DNA from: Haloechinothrix_A salitolerans
GTDB lineage: Bacteria; Actinomycetota; Actinomycetes; Mycobacteriales; Pseudonocardiaceae
DNA length: 64,000 nucleotides
Reading direction: 5' to 3' (one strand)
Assembly (NCBI RefSeq): GCF_039544105.1
Contig: NZ_BAABLA010000107.1
Every line of letters starts with the position of its first letter. The stretch's first letter is position 1. A program made the position numbers and the translations under genes. The notes under the pieces were generated by a model. It was not told the origin of the DNA, made no database searches, and was given only the letters and a program-made list of their open reading frames with translations. Positions 1 to 7,680 of this stretch are shown piece by piece.

Positions 1-67
1 ACGAGATGTCCGAATCCGAGGGGTTCGTGTCCTTGTAGCCATGCGTACGGTGGCGCACGCTTAGGCC

Positions 68-1054
68 GTGACCATCGATCGGCTCGTGCTCATCGTCGTC
101 TATGAGGGCGTGCAACTCCTCGACGTCGCCGGACCCGCCGAGGTGTTCTCGACCGCCGCCAAGATCAACGGTGGCTCCGGCTACCGGCTGGTGATCGCCT
201 CGCCCGACGGCGACGCGGTGCGCACCGACTCGGGGCTCACCCTCGGAGTCGACATCGCGCTCGCCGACGCGCCCGCGCGTGTGGACACTCTGGTAGTCGC
301 CGGTGGGCTTGGCGCGTTCACCGCCGTCGAGTCACCCGAACTGCTCGCCGCGCTCGCACCCCTGCGCAACGCACGACGTGTGTGCTCGGTGTGCACCGGC
401 GCGCTGCTGCTCGCGGCGACGGGATGGCTGCGCGGCAGACGCGCGACGACGCACTGGATGGCCTGCGGCGACCTGGCGTGCCGCCACCCAGACATCGACG
501 TCGAGCCGGATCGGATCTTCGTGCGGGACGACGACGTCTACACCTCGGCAGGCGTCACCGCCGGGATGGACCTCGCGCTCGCGCTGGTGGAGGACGACCA
601 CGGAGCCGAGCTGGCCAGGGCGGTCGCCCGCGCGCTGGTCCTATTCCTGCAACGGCCTGGCGGACAGTCGCAGTTCTCCGCACGGCTGGATCACCCGGTA
701 CCCGCCGACACGACGTTGCGGCCCGTGCTGGACACGATCATCACCGACCCGGCCGCCGACCATCGGCTGCCCAACCTCGCCGCGCGCGCCGCCGTCTCCG
801 AACGCCATCTAACCCGGCTGTTTCTCCAGCACACCGGAACCACACCGGGGCGATTCGTAGAACGGGTCCGGGTCGAGGCCGCGCGCGGGCTGCTGGAGCG
901 CGAGGCACTCGGCGTGCGGGCGGTGGCGGCCCGAACCGGCTTCGGCAGCGAGGAAACCCTGCGGCGCGCGTTCCTCCGGGTGCTTGGCGTCGCGCCATCG
1001 GAGTACCGCGCGCGGTTCCGCTCCGCGCAGCCCGAGTTCGAGGAGGTCAGTTGA
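68..1054 (+). CDS. GlxA-type transcriptional regulator (DJ-1/PfpI domain + AraC HTH)
   Basis: A 328-residue protein with two parts. Residues 1 to about 190 form a DJ-1/PfpI-like domain with the nucleophile-elbow cysteine at C109 in VCSVCTGALLLAATG. Residues about 225-325 form an AraC/XylS double helix-turn-helix (LPNLAARAAVSERHLTRLF, then VAARTGFGSEETLRRAF). This architecture is the GlxA/FtrA family, in which the PfpI domain is thought to sense a small molecule. The GTG start at 68 is the first in-frame start. The stop overlaps the start of the following PfpI gene (TGATG), so the two are co-transcribed and translationally coupled. It probably controls its own operon; the ligand cannot be read from the sequence. 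Confidence 0.9.
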   Translation: MTIDRLVLIVVYEGVQLLDVAGPAEVFSTAAKINGGSGYRLVIASPDGDAVRTDSGLTLGVDIALADAPARVDTLVVAGGLGAFTAVESPELLAALAPLRNARRVCSVCTGALLLAATGWLRGRRATTHWMACGDLACRHPDIDVEPDRIFVRDDDVYTSAGVTAGMDLALALVEDDHGAELARAVARALVLFLQRPGGQSQFSARLDHPVPADTTLRPVLDTIITDPAADHRLPNLAARAAVSERHLTRLFLQHTGTTPGRFVERVRVEAARGLLEREALGVRAVAARTGFGSEETLRRAFLRVLGVAPSEYRARFRSAQPEFEEVS

Positions 1055-1770
1055 TGCAGGTGGCGATCGTGTTCTATCCCGGCATGACGGCGCTGGACGC
1101 CATCGGTCCGTACGAGGTGCTGCGGCAACTGCCCGGCGCGACGGTGCGCTTCGTCGGCCGCGAGGTCGGTCCGGTCGCGACCGACAGCGGCGTGCTGTTC
1201 CTCGGCGTTACCCACACCTACGCCGAGACGCCATCACCCGATCTGGTGCTGGTGCCGGGCGGGACGTCGGTCGCCACGCCGATGGCCGACACCGAGCTGA
1301 CCGGCTGGCTGCGGCAGGTACACCGCACGACGACGTGGACGACGTCCGTCTGCACCGGGGCGATGATCCTCGCGGCGGCGGGCATCCTCGACGGCGTACC
1401 AGCGACGACGCACTGGCTTGCGCAACGCGCTCTCGGTGCCATGGGCGCGCGACCGCGACAGGACGAGCGGATCGTTGTCGACGGCAAGGTCGCCACGGCG
1501 GCGGGGGTGTCGGCGGGCATCGACCTCGGGCTGTGGCTGGCCGGCGAGATCGCGGGAAGGCAGGTAGCGGAGACGATCCAGCTCGGCATCGAGTACGAAC
1601 CGCGGCCACCGTTCGACTCCGGGCATCCGAGCAAGGCGTCGTCGCGCACCCGGTCGATGGCCAGGACGGGGCTCATCGCGCAGGGCACCAGTCTCAGCGA
1701 GGCGGTCGCGATCCCGAAGGTGGCCTGGCGTCGCGCGCTCGACGTCTACCGCAAGAAGGCTCGGGCGTGA
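1054..1770 (+). CDS. DJ-1/PfpI family protein
   Basis: A 238-residue single-domain DJ-1/PfpI protein beginning MQVAIVFYPGMTALDAIGP. The nucleophile-elbow cysteine is C100 in TSVCTGAMILAAAG, as in the sensor domain of the upstream regulator. I chose the ATG at 1054 because it overlaps the TGA of the regulator gene and a purine-rich AGGAGGTCAG lies just before it; the reading frame stays open much further upstream but that part is antisense-like shadow. The family includes isonitrile hydratases, glyoxalase-type enzymes and proteases, so the reaction is not assignable. Operon position suggests it acts on, or protects against, the compound sensed by the GlxA-type regulator. Confidence 0.88.
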   Translation: MQVAIVFYPGMTALDAIGPYEVLRQLPGATVRFVGREVGPVATDSGVLFLGVTHTYAETPSPDLVLVPGGTSVATPMADTELTGWLRQVHRTTTWTTSVCTGAMILAAAGILDGVPATTHWLAQRALGAMGARPRQDERIVVDGKVATAAGVSAGIDLGLWLAGEIAGRQVAETIQLGIEYEPRPPFDSGHPSKASSRTRSMARTGLIAQGTSLSEAVAIPKVAWRRALDVYRKKARA

Positions 1771-1776
1771 CAACGC

Positions 1777-1803
1777 TGTCACAACCGGACGTGCCATCTC
1801 GTC
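1777..1803 (+). promoter_or_regulatory. ECF41-type sigma factor promoter
   Basis: TGTCACA at 1777-1783, a 16-nt spacer, and CGTC at 1800-1803. This is an exact match to the published ECF41 consensus (TGTCACA-N16-CGTC; also close to the mycobacterial SigJ motif). It starts 7 bases after the PfpI stop and 36 bases before the ATG of the next gene. The spacing gives a leader of roughly 30 nt. Confidence 0.65.
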
Positions 1804-1838
1804 ATGTCGACAACAGCACGCCGAACGGGGAGAGCGCC

Positions 1839-2258
1839 ATGAACAGGTACATCGCGACGGTGACGACGCTAGCCGGGCTCGCGACGGCGACCATCGGGGT
1901 GTGGGGGCTGGTGCATCCGACATCGTTCGGGGAGTTCGCTGGCTTCGGCTACCACGAGCATTTCCTGCACGACATCGGCGCGTTTCAGCTCGGACTCGGC
2001 GTCACGCTGCTGCTGGCGGCGCTGTGGTCGGACGCCCTCGCGACCGTACTAGCGGGTTTCCTGGTGGCGAACACCGCACACACCGTCAATCACGCCGTCG
2101 ACCTCCACCTGGGCGGCGACGCGTGGCAGGCATGGGCGCTCGGCGCGGTGTCGGTCGCCGTCGCCGTCGCATTAGTGCTCCGGTTCCGGCAGCTTGGCAA
2201 CAGCACGACCGAGCCGACCCGGACGCCGGAACGACCGGACGCCGATGTGCGCGGCTGA
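1839..2258 (+). CDS. Small four-helix membrane protein
   Basis: A 139-residue protein with about four hydrophobic helices: residues 5-25, 47-67, 68-90 and 100-122 approximately. Conserved-looking histidines lie in GFGYHEHFLHDIGAF and NTAHTVNHAVDLH. The ATG at 1839 was chosen because it follows a GGGGAG ribosome site; a GTG at 1767 overlapping the previous stop is possible but would place the ECF-type promoter inside the gene. I do not recognise a characterised family. The histidine-rich loops are reminiscent of small actinobacterial redox or stress membrane proteins. It has its own ECF41-type promoter and is therefore probably induced separately from the two genes upstream. Confidence 0.8.
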   Translation: MNRYIATVTTLAGLATATIGVWGLVHPTSFGEFAGFGYHEHFLHDIGAFQLGLGVTLLLAALWSDALATVLAGFLVANTAHTVNHAVDLHLGGDAWQAWALGAVSVAVAVALVLRFRQLGNSTTEPTRTPERPDADVRG

Positions 2259-2264
2259 CTCGCC

Positions 2265-3038
2265 CTACTCAGGCCACTCGGGCTTGCGCTTGTTCAGGAA
2301 CGCCGCCATGCCCTCGCGCGCGGCGTCCGACTGCGAGGCACGCGCCATGACGTCGAGCGCGACGTCGTAGGCCTCCTCCTCGGGCCGGTCGAGCTGCGCG
2401 TACAGCGTGCGCTTGCCGAGTGCCTTGCTCGCCCTGCTCCCCCGCGTCGCCCTGCCGAGCAGGTCCGCCACGGCGTCGTCCAGATCGGCGTCCGGCACGA
2501 CGCGGTTGACCAGTCCCCACTGTTCGGCCGTGCGCGCGTCGATGGGGTCGCCCGTGAGCGCCAACTCCATCAGTCGCTTGCGTCCCACCGACCGAGCCAC
2601 CGGAACGGCGGGCGTGTGGCAGAACCAGCCGCCCTTGCCACCCGGCAGCGCGAATCCGGCCGACTCCGCGGCTACCGCGAGGTCACAGGACGCGACCAAC
2701 TGGCAGCCCGCCGCCGTCGCCAACCCGTGTACCCGCGCGATAACCACCTGCGGCACCGACTGGATGGTGCGCATCAGCTCGGTGCAGAGCTCGAGCAGCT
2801 CACGCACACCGTCGAAGTCGCGCTCGGCGACGTCACCGAAGTCGTGGCCCGCCGAGAACACCGGCCCCTCACCCGCGAGCACGATTCCGGTCGCGTCGGT
2901 TTCGCCCGCCTCGGTGAACGCGTCCAGCAGCTCCGCGAGGTGGTCCCCGGACAGCGAGTTCCTGCGCGCGGCGCGGTTCATCGTGATGGTCACCGTGTCG
3001 CCCTCGCGCTTGACGACGATGTGCTGGTAGTCGGCCAT
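2265..3038 (-). CDS. Enoyl-CoA hydratase/isomerase (crotonase) family protein
   Basis: A 257-residue crotonase-fold protein starting MADYQHIVVKREGDTV. The oxyanion-hole segment SAGHDFGDV and the second helix segment TAAGCQLVASCDLAVAAE are present. The two glutamates used by classical enoyl-CoA hydratase are not: the GGGxE position reads AAGCQ, and the PE of the next loop is replaced by LPGGKGG. A plain hydratase role is therefore doubtful; it resembles ECHDC3-type members whose reaction is not settled. The ATG at 3038 follows GGTAGGC. It converges with the membrane-protein gene, leaving only 6 bases between the stops. Confidence 0.85.
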   Translation of the reverse strand: MADYQHIVVKREGDTVTITMNRAARRNSLSGDHLAELLDAFTEAGETDATGIVLAGEGPVFSAGHDFGDVAERDFDGVRELLELCTELMRTIQSVPQVVIARVHGLATAAGCQLVASCDLAVAAESAGFALPGGKGGWFCHTPAVPVARSVGRKRLMELALTGDPIDARTAEQWGLVNRVVPDADLDDAVADLLGRATRGSRASKALGKRTLYAQLDRPEEEAYDVALDVMARASQSDAAREGMAAFLNKRKPEWPE

Positions 3039-3150
3039 GCCTACCAAACTAACGCCGCCAGGGCTACGAATCGAGGGCGAGAAACCCAACTCGACGCGAA
3101 CGCATCGCCGTGTCGGAACTGACATCCACGGAACTGTCGGCCCCCGGGCT

Positions 3151-3174
3151 TATGATCACGACACGAACCGGTTC
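3151..3174 (+). promoter_or_regulatory. Candidate promoter -10 and palindrome upstream of a small ORF
   Basis: A good -10 hexamer TATGAT at 3151-3156 is followed by the 10-bp palindrome GAACCGGTTC at 3165-3174, at about the expected start of transcription. No convincing -35 is visible. The space 3039-3224 separates the divergent crotonase gene and the small ORF at 3225. Confidence 0.35.
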
Positions 3175-3224
3175 CGTCGTGCGACATCAGAACAACGGCA
3201 GCCGCCCGCGAGCGGCGGGAACGG

Positions 3225-3422
3225 ATGATGGAGATGGTCAGCGAGCAAGATCGCGAAGAGCTGGCCCACGCGGCCGAGCTGTTGACGCACGTGATCGAGC
3301 GCCACCGCAGCGAGGATCTGCGCGCGGTCAGCATCTTCACCTCGGCATTGCAGGAGATCAAGATCGGCCAGCGCTATCTCGACGGCGACCGCGAGCGCAG
3401 CGACGCCAGCCAGCGCGACTGA
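3225..3422 (+). CDS. Small acidic helical protein, unknown function
   Basis: A 65-residue ORF, highly charged and predicted to be mostly helical (REELAHAAELLTHVIERH, then IFTSALQEIKIGQRYLDGD). The start could be the ATG at 3225, 3228 or 3234; GGCGGGAACGG precedes the first. Support for a real gene: a TATGAT box and palindrome sit 50-75 bases upstream, codon third positions are GC-rich in this frame, and the neighbouring intergenic space would otherwise be over 400 bases. No family is recognised. It precedes the hotdog-like gene by 42 bases and might share its transcript. Confidence 0.55.
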   Translation: MMEMVSEQDREELAHAAELLTHVIERHRSEDLRAVSIFTSALQEIKIGQRYLDGDRERSDASQRD

Positions 3423-3464
3423 CGCGAGTGCCACCGTCACCGGATCGCGCGACATGATGGAGGC

Positions 3465-4217
3465 ATGAACGACACGGTGACGATCGCGGGCCGGTTCAAC
3501 GGACCGCCCCGCTCAGCCAACGGTGGGTACGCGTGCGGCATCACCGCCCGTGCCCATACGCACGGCACCGCGCAGACCACCCTGCGCGTGCCACCCCCGG
3601 TCGAACGGCCGATGCGCGTCGACGTCAGCGAGGACTCCGCCAGTCTTTACGACGGCGACACGCTCGTCGCGCAGGCCAGCCCCGCGACGGTCGACGTCGA
3701 CCTGCCGACACCGGTGACCCCGGCCGAGGCCAAGGACGCCGCCGACCACTTCGACCACGACGCCTACCGGGCGATGCACTACTTCCCCACCTGCTTCACC
3801 TGCGGCCCCGGCCGCGCCGAGGGCGACGGGCTGCGGCTGTTCCCCGGCAGGGTGAACCGGCCGGAGCCGATGATCGCCTGGCCGTGGACGCCCGACCCGT
3901 CGCTGCCTCGGGAGGATGGCGGGCTCGATCCGCTGATCCTGTGGGCCGCGCTGGACTGCCCGAGTGGCTGGGCCACCTACTACTCCCGCGACCCGCACCC
4001 GCACGTGCTCGGCAGCCTCGCCGCCCGCATCGAACGGCTGCCCGAGCCGGGTGAACCGACCGTCGTCGCTGGGTGGCCGATCGCCGACGACGGCCGCAAG
4101 GAACGCTCCGCGTCCACGATCTGGTCGACGGACGGCGAACTGCTCGCGGTCGGTGCGGCGACGTGGATCGCGCTGACCGAGGAGCAGTTCGCGCGGTTCC
4201 GTGGAGCCGTCAGCTAA
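3465..4217 (+). CDS. Hotdog-fold (thioesterase-like) protein
   Basis: A 250-residue protein whose N-terminus carries FNGPPRSANGGYACG, the signature of actinobacterial hotdog-fold acyl-CoA binding or thioesterase-like proteins. A middle stretch HYFPTCFTCGPGR holds two cysteines in a CxxC arrangement, and residues 160-250 look like a second hotdog unit. No signal peptide or membrane segment is visible. The ATG at 3465 lies after GGAGGC. Substrate is unknown; the double-hotdog length is typical for acyl-CoA-handling enzymes. It is followed after 40 bases by the first M24 gene, but nothing in the sequence ties it to that cluster. Confidence 0.75.
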   Translation: MNDTVTIAGRFNGPPRSANGGYACGITARAHTHGTAQTTLRVPPPVERPMRVDVSEDSASLYDGDTLVAQASPATVDVDLPTPVTPAEAKDAADHFDHDAYRAMHYFPTCFTCGPGRAEGDGLRLFPGRVNRPEPMIAWPWTPDPSLPREDGGLDPLILWAALDCPSGWATYYSRDPHPHVLGSLAARIERLPEPGEPTVVAGWPIADDGRKERSASTIWSTDGELLAVGAATWIALTEEQFARFRGAVS

Positions 4218-4257
4218 CTCCGATGACCCGATGGGGTGTGGTTTGTAGCCTGGCGGG

Positions 4258-5505
4258 ATGCGTCGAGCGGAGCGACACCCCAGCGGACCCGATCTCGCGG
4301 GACTCGAATCCGATGTCCCGCCGCGCTGGCTCACGCCGAACGCTGTCACGGAACTCGTCGACGGCGCGCGGCTGCCGTTCGACGCGGGCGAGTACGAAAT
4401 GCGGCTCGCCCGCGTGCGCGAACGGATGGCGGACAGGGGTCTGGACGCCGTGCTGGTGTTCCGACCGTCCAGTGTGGAGTACCTGTGTGGGTACCACACG
4501 GCGGAACGCCTGCCGCAGCCGTTGCTGGTGACCGAGTCGGACGTCGTGCTGTACGTCCCAGACTTCGAGGTCGGCCGCGCGTTGGTCAGCGGCCGCGCGC
4601 CGACGGTGCGGTACTTCCGATACGCCTCCGCGAGCCGCGCGCTGCGACGTGTCACCGACCATGTCTCCCGGTTTCTGCCGAGGCGGGCACGCATCGCCGT
4701 CGAGCTGACGCACCCGGCGGCGCCGCCCCAGGTGGCGGACATGCTCCGGCACGACGACCTAGCCGTGATCGACGGTGACTTCCTGGTGGAACGGGTCCGG
4801 CTCGTGCTGTCCGAGGCCGAGATCCGGTGCGTCGAGCGGGCCGCCGTCGCGACGCAACGCGGTGTCGAGGCGGCGGTCGAAGCGGCCCGTGAGCCGGACG
4901 CGACCGACGCCGCACTCGCCGCGGCGATCAGTGCGGCCCTGCTCCGCGACGCGAACTCCGCGTCGGCCTGGGGGCCGACCGTGGCCACCGGCTCCCGGGC
5001 GGGTATCCCACACTCCACCGTCGGACACGTCCCGCTCAGCCCAGACTCGACATTCATGGAGTTCTCCGGCGCGCACCACCGCTACCACGCGCCGGTCATG
5101 CGCACCCTGTACCACTCGCGACCGTCGTCCTCGATCGAGAAGTTGGCCGACCTTGCCACCACGGCGCTGGCTGCTGTTCTCGACACGGCACGGGCAGGCG
5201 TCACCTGCTCGGACGTCGCCATGCGAGCCGCAAAGGCTGTCGACCCGTTGCCGGACGACGTCGTCTTCCACGAGCTCTTCGGCTACCCAGTCGGGCTCGC
5301 ACACCCTCCCCATTGGATGGACGGCGCGCCGTTCACCATCACCGTCGACAATCCCGCGCCGCTGGTGGCGGGAATGGTCTTCCACATTCCCGCCTCGTTT
5401 CGCAGGTTCGGTGAGGCAGGCGTCGGTCTCAGCCAGACCTTCGTGGTGGAGTCCACCGGTACCCGCGTACTGACCCACGGTGCGGCCGAGCCGCTCGTGC
5501 TGTGA
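4258..5505 (+). CDS. M24 (creatinase/ectoine hydrolase-like) protein without metal ligands, paralog 1
   Basis: A 415-residue pita-bread-fold protein: an N-terminal creatinase domain (about 45-175) and a C-terminal M24 domain (about 185-410). The five metal ligands of true M24 aminopeptidases are missing. The first Asp is E268 in FMEFSG; the second Asp falls in HAPVMRT; the GHGIG histidine is Tyr (FGYPVGL); and both C-terminal Glu are lost (MVFHIPAS and GVGLSQT). Metal-free M24 enzymes with this pattern include creatinase and the ectoine hydrolase EutD/DoeA, which cleave amidino or cyclic C-N bonds. It shares RYHAP..RT and GY.VG...PP.W with the second paralog at 6490. It converges with the LysR gene 7 bases away. 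Substrate is inferred only from context. Confidence 0.82.
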   Translation: MRRAERHPSGPDLAGLESDVPPRWLTPNAVTELVDGARLPFDAGEYEMRLARVRERMADRGLDAVLVFRPSSVEYLCGYHTAERLPQPLLVTESDVVLYVPDFEVGRALVSGRAPTVRYFRYASASRALRRVTDHVSRFLPRRARIAVELTHPAAPPQVADMLRHDDLAVIDGDFLVERVRLVLSEAEIRCVERAAVATQRGVEAAVEAAREPDATDAALAAAISAALLRDANSASAWGPTVATGSRAGIPHSTVGHVPLSPDSTFMEFSGAHHRYHAPVMRTLYHSRPSSSIEKLADLATTALAAVLDTARAGVTCSDVAMRAAKAVDPLPDDVVFHELFGYPVGLAHPPHWMDGAPFTITVDNPAPLVAGMVFHIPASFRRFGEAGVGLSQTFVVESTGTRVLTHGAAEPLVL

Positions 5506-5512
5506 CCGCTCT

Positions 5513-6418
5513 TTAACCCTCGCCAGCGACCTCGGCGGCCACCATGCGCAGCGCGGCCAGCACCGCCGCGATCGGCGGGTTGCGGCTACTACCAGCCCGC
5601 ACCGCCACCGAGATCGTCCGGGACAACGCTGGCTCGGCGATTTCGCGCAGCTGGACGTGGGTCGACATCGACTCAAGCGCGAGCCGGGGCACCAGCGACA
5701 CCCCGAGACCCGCCTCGACCAGCGCGAAGATCACCGTGTAGTCCGAACTGGTGAAGTCCAGTGCTGGCGCGAACCCGGCGAGCCCGCAGGCCCGCTCCAG
5801 CATCACGCGCAGCTCGTCGTCCCGCTGCGCGGCGATCCACGGTTGCTCGGCCAGCTCGCCTAGCTCGATCGGCCCGCCCGGTACCCGCACACTGGCGGGG
5901 AACGCGGCGAGCAACGGCTCGGTCAGCAACTCCTCCGTCGTCACGCCGGGGACGCGCACGCGCGGCAGCAGGTTGTAGGAGTACACCAGCGCGACGTCGA
6001 CGTCACCTGATTTGAGGGCGTCGATCGCCTGTTCCTGCTCGGTCAGGCGTATCCGCAGGTCGGAGTGCTCGGCGCGGCACCGCGCGATCGCCCCGGGCAC
6101 CAGCGCCCGCGCCGCCGTGGGGAACGCGGCGATGGTCAGCACACCCTGCACCGTCGAGGACAGCTCCGCGACCCCGGCCTCGGCGGCTTCGAGGTCCGCG
6201 AGCAGCCGTTCGGTGTGCTCAACGAGCACACGCGCGGCCTCGGTGAGCACCAGACGACGTCCATCGCGGATCAGCAGCGGGCTGCCGACCTCCCGTTCCA
6301 GCAGCGCCAGCTGCTGCGACACCGCGGACGGCGTCAGCGAGCACACCCGCGCGGTCGCGGCGATCGTGCCGTGCTGGGACAGCTCTCGCAGCAGCCGGAG
6401 CCTGCGCACGTCCAACAT
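5513..6418 (-). CDS. LysR-type transcriptional regulator
   Basis: A 301-residue LysR protein: winged HTH at residues 1-60 (LRLLRELSQHGTIAATARVC, then SAVSQQLALLEREVGSPLL) and a periplasmic-binding-like effector domain from about 90 to 295. The ATG at 6418 gives the canonical MLDVRRLRLL N-terminus. It lies between the two M24 genes and diverges from the second, with a 71-base shared control region, the usual arrangement for a LysR activator of the adjacent catabolic genes. The effector is presumably the solute handled by this cluster or an intermediate of its breakdown. Confidence 0.92.
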   Translation of the reverse strand: MLDVRRLRLLRELSQHGTIAATARVCSLTPSAVSQQLALLEREVGSPLLIRDGRRLVLTEAARVLVEHTERLLADLEAAEAGVAELSSTVQGVLTIAAFPTAARALVPGAIARCRAEHSDLRIRLTEQEQAIDALKSGDVDVALVYSYNLLPRVRVPGVTTEELLTEPLLAAFPASVRVPGGPIELGELAEQPWIAAQRDDELRVMLERACGLAGFAPALDFTSSDYTVIFALVEAGLGVSLVPRLALESMSTHVQLREIAEPALSRTISVAVRAGSSRNPPIAAVLAALRMVAAEVAGEG

Positions 6419-6442
6419 GTAGTAAATCTAATGGCCGCAGCA

Positions 6443-6461
6443 AGAAATCATCGCTGGTTCT
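6443..6461. promoter_or_regulatory. Candidate LysR operator
   Basis: AGAA-N11-TTCT dyad at 6443-6461 in the 71-base space between the divergent LysR and M24 genes. It fits the general T-N11-A form of LysR sites, but the arms are only 4 bp, so this is tentative. Confidence 0.3.
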
Positions 6462-6489
6462 GATGGTCAGGCGGCCGCATGCTGGCGGT

Positions 6490-7680
6490 GTGAACACCGA
6501 TCTGAGCCTCGCCACCTCGGCACACGACCCTGCCCTCGACGCCGCGAACCCCACGCCTGACTCCGAACACGCGGCCCGGCTCGCGGCGTTGCGCGCCAGG
6601 ATGGCCGACGCCGACCTCGCCGCCGTCGCCCTCGCCAGCCCGGAACGCATCTACTACCTCACCGGACTGGACCACCTCGGCTACTTCGCCTTCACCCTCC
6701 TGCTCGTGCCCGCTACCGGCGAGCCGGTGATCGTCACCCGTGCCATGGAGCGGCCCACCATCGCCGCGCAACTTCCCCACTGCCGTCACGTGACCTTCGC
6801 GGACGGCGACGACCCCGCGATAGCCGTCGCGGCGGTGCTCGGCGAGCTCGTACCCAACGGCGCGACGGTCGGAGTCGAGGCGAGCGCCCTGTTCTTCCCA
6901 CCCACGATCCTCGCCCGCATCCGCGCCGCGACGCCGTGGCTGCACCTGCGCGACACAGATGCGCTGCTCAGCGATGCCATGGCGGTGAAGTCGCCCGCCG
7001 AGATCGCGCTGACCCGCCGCGCGGCAGGCATCTCGGACGCCGCCATGACGGCGGGGATCTCCGCCGCCCGTCCCGGCGCGGGCGAACACGACGTCGCCGC
7101 GGCCGTGCACCATGCGATGTACGCGGCTGGCGGGCAACAGCCAGGCTTCGCGCCGCTGATCCGGCCGCTGTCGCTACTCAACCAGGAGCATGTCTCCTGG
7201 CAACCGCGCCCGCTCGAAGCGGGCACGGGACTGTTCCTTGAACTGTCCGGCTGCGTCGCGCGCTACCACGCCCCGCTGAGCAGGACCATCTACCTCGGCG
7301 GTCTGCCCGACGGCGCCGCGGAGGCGCACGCCGCCGCGCTCGCGGGCCTGCACGCCGCCCGCGACGCGCTGCGTCCCGGCGTCACCACCGGGCAGGTCTA
7401 CGCGCGCTGGCAGCACGCCGTCGCGGGATCGGACTCTCCCGCGTGGCCGCTACGGCATCACTGCGGCTACCTCGTCGGCATCGGCTTCCCACCAAGCTGG
7501 GTCGGTGGCGGCGAGGTGTTGGGCATCCGCGCCGACGGCGGGACCCCGATCGCAGCGGGCATGACGTTCCATCTGATGTCGTGGGTGGCTGGCCACGTCG
7601 TCTCCGACACCGCGCTGGTCACCCCACACGACGCTGAACTGCTGACCACAACCCCACGAGACCTCACGGTGGTGATCTGA
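6490..7680 (+). CDS. M24 ectoine hydrolase (EutD/DoeA)-like protein, paralog 2
   Basis: 396 residues from the GTG at 6490; an ATG at 6463 in the same frame is the alternative. As in the paralog at 4258, the metal ligands are replaced: E251 in LFLELSGC takes the first Asp position, Y327 (CGYLVGIGFPP) replaces the metal His, and the final two Glu are absent (MTFHLMSW, VVSDT). Length, the GC.ARYHAPLSRT motif and the missing metal site resemble the metal-free ectoine hydrolases EutD/DoeA, which open the ectoine ring with a glutamate nucleophile. E251 is the obvious candidate nucleophile. The stop overlaps the start of the enolase-superfamily gene (TGATG). An EhuABCD-like importer lies downstream, supporting an ectoine-type substrate. 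Confidence 0.82.
   Translation: MNTDLSLATSAHDPALDAANPTPDSEHAARLAALRARMADADLAAVALASPERIYYLTGLDHLGYFAFTLLLVPATGEPVIVTRAMERPTIAAQLPHCRHVTFADGDDPAIAVAAVLGELVPNGATVGVEASALFFPPTILARIRAATPWLHLRDTDALLSDAMAVKSPAEIALTRRAAGISDAAMTAGISAARPGAGEHDVAAAVHHAMYAAGGQQPGFAPLIRPLSLLNQEHVSWQPRPLEAGTGLFLELSGCVARYHAPLSRTIYLGGLPDGAAEAHAAALAGLHAARDALRPGVTTGQVYARWQHAVAGSDSPAWPLRHHCGYLVGIGFPPSWVGGGEVLGIRADGGTPIAAGMTFHLMSWVAGHVVSDTALVTPHDAELLTTTPRDLTVVI

Noticed and set aside
382..1053. The long open frame upstream of the PfpI start
   Set aside because: It is out of frame with the real GlxA-type gene and reads as low-complexity Arg/Gly shadow.
3037..3228. A plus-strand ORF in the crotonase/small-protein gap
   Set aside because: It crosses the promoter region and lacks coding features; the ORF at 3225 is better placed.
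4301..4325. A GACTCGAATCC-like string resembling a tRNA T-arm
   Set aside because: It lies in the coding frame of the first M24 protein and no cloverleaf can be drawn around it.
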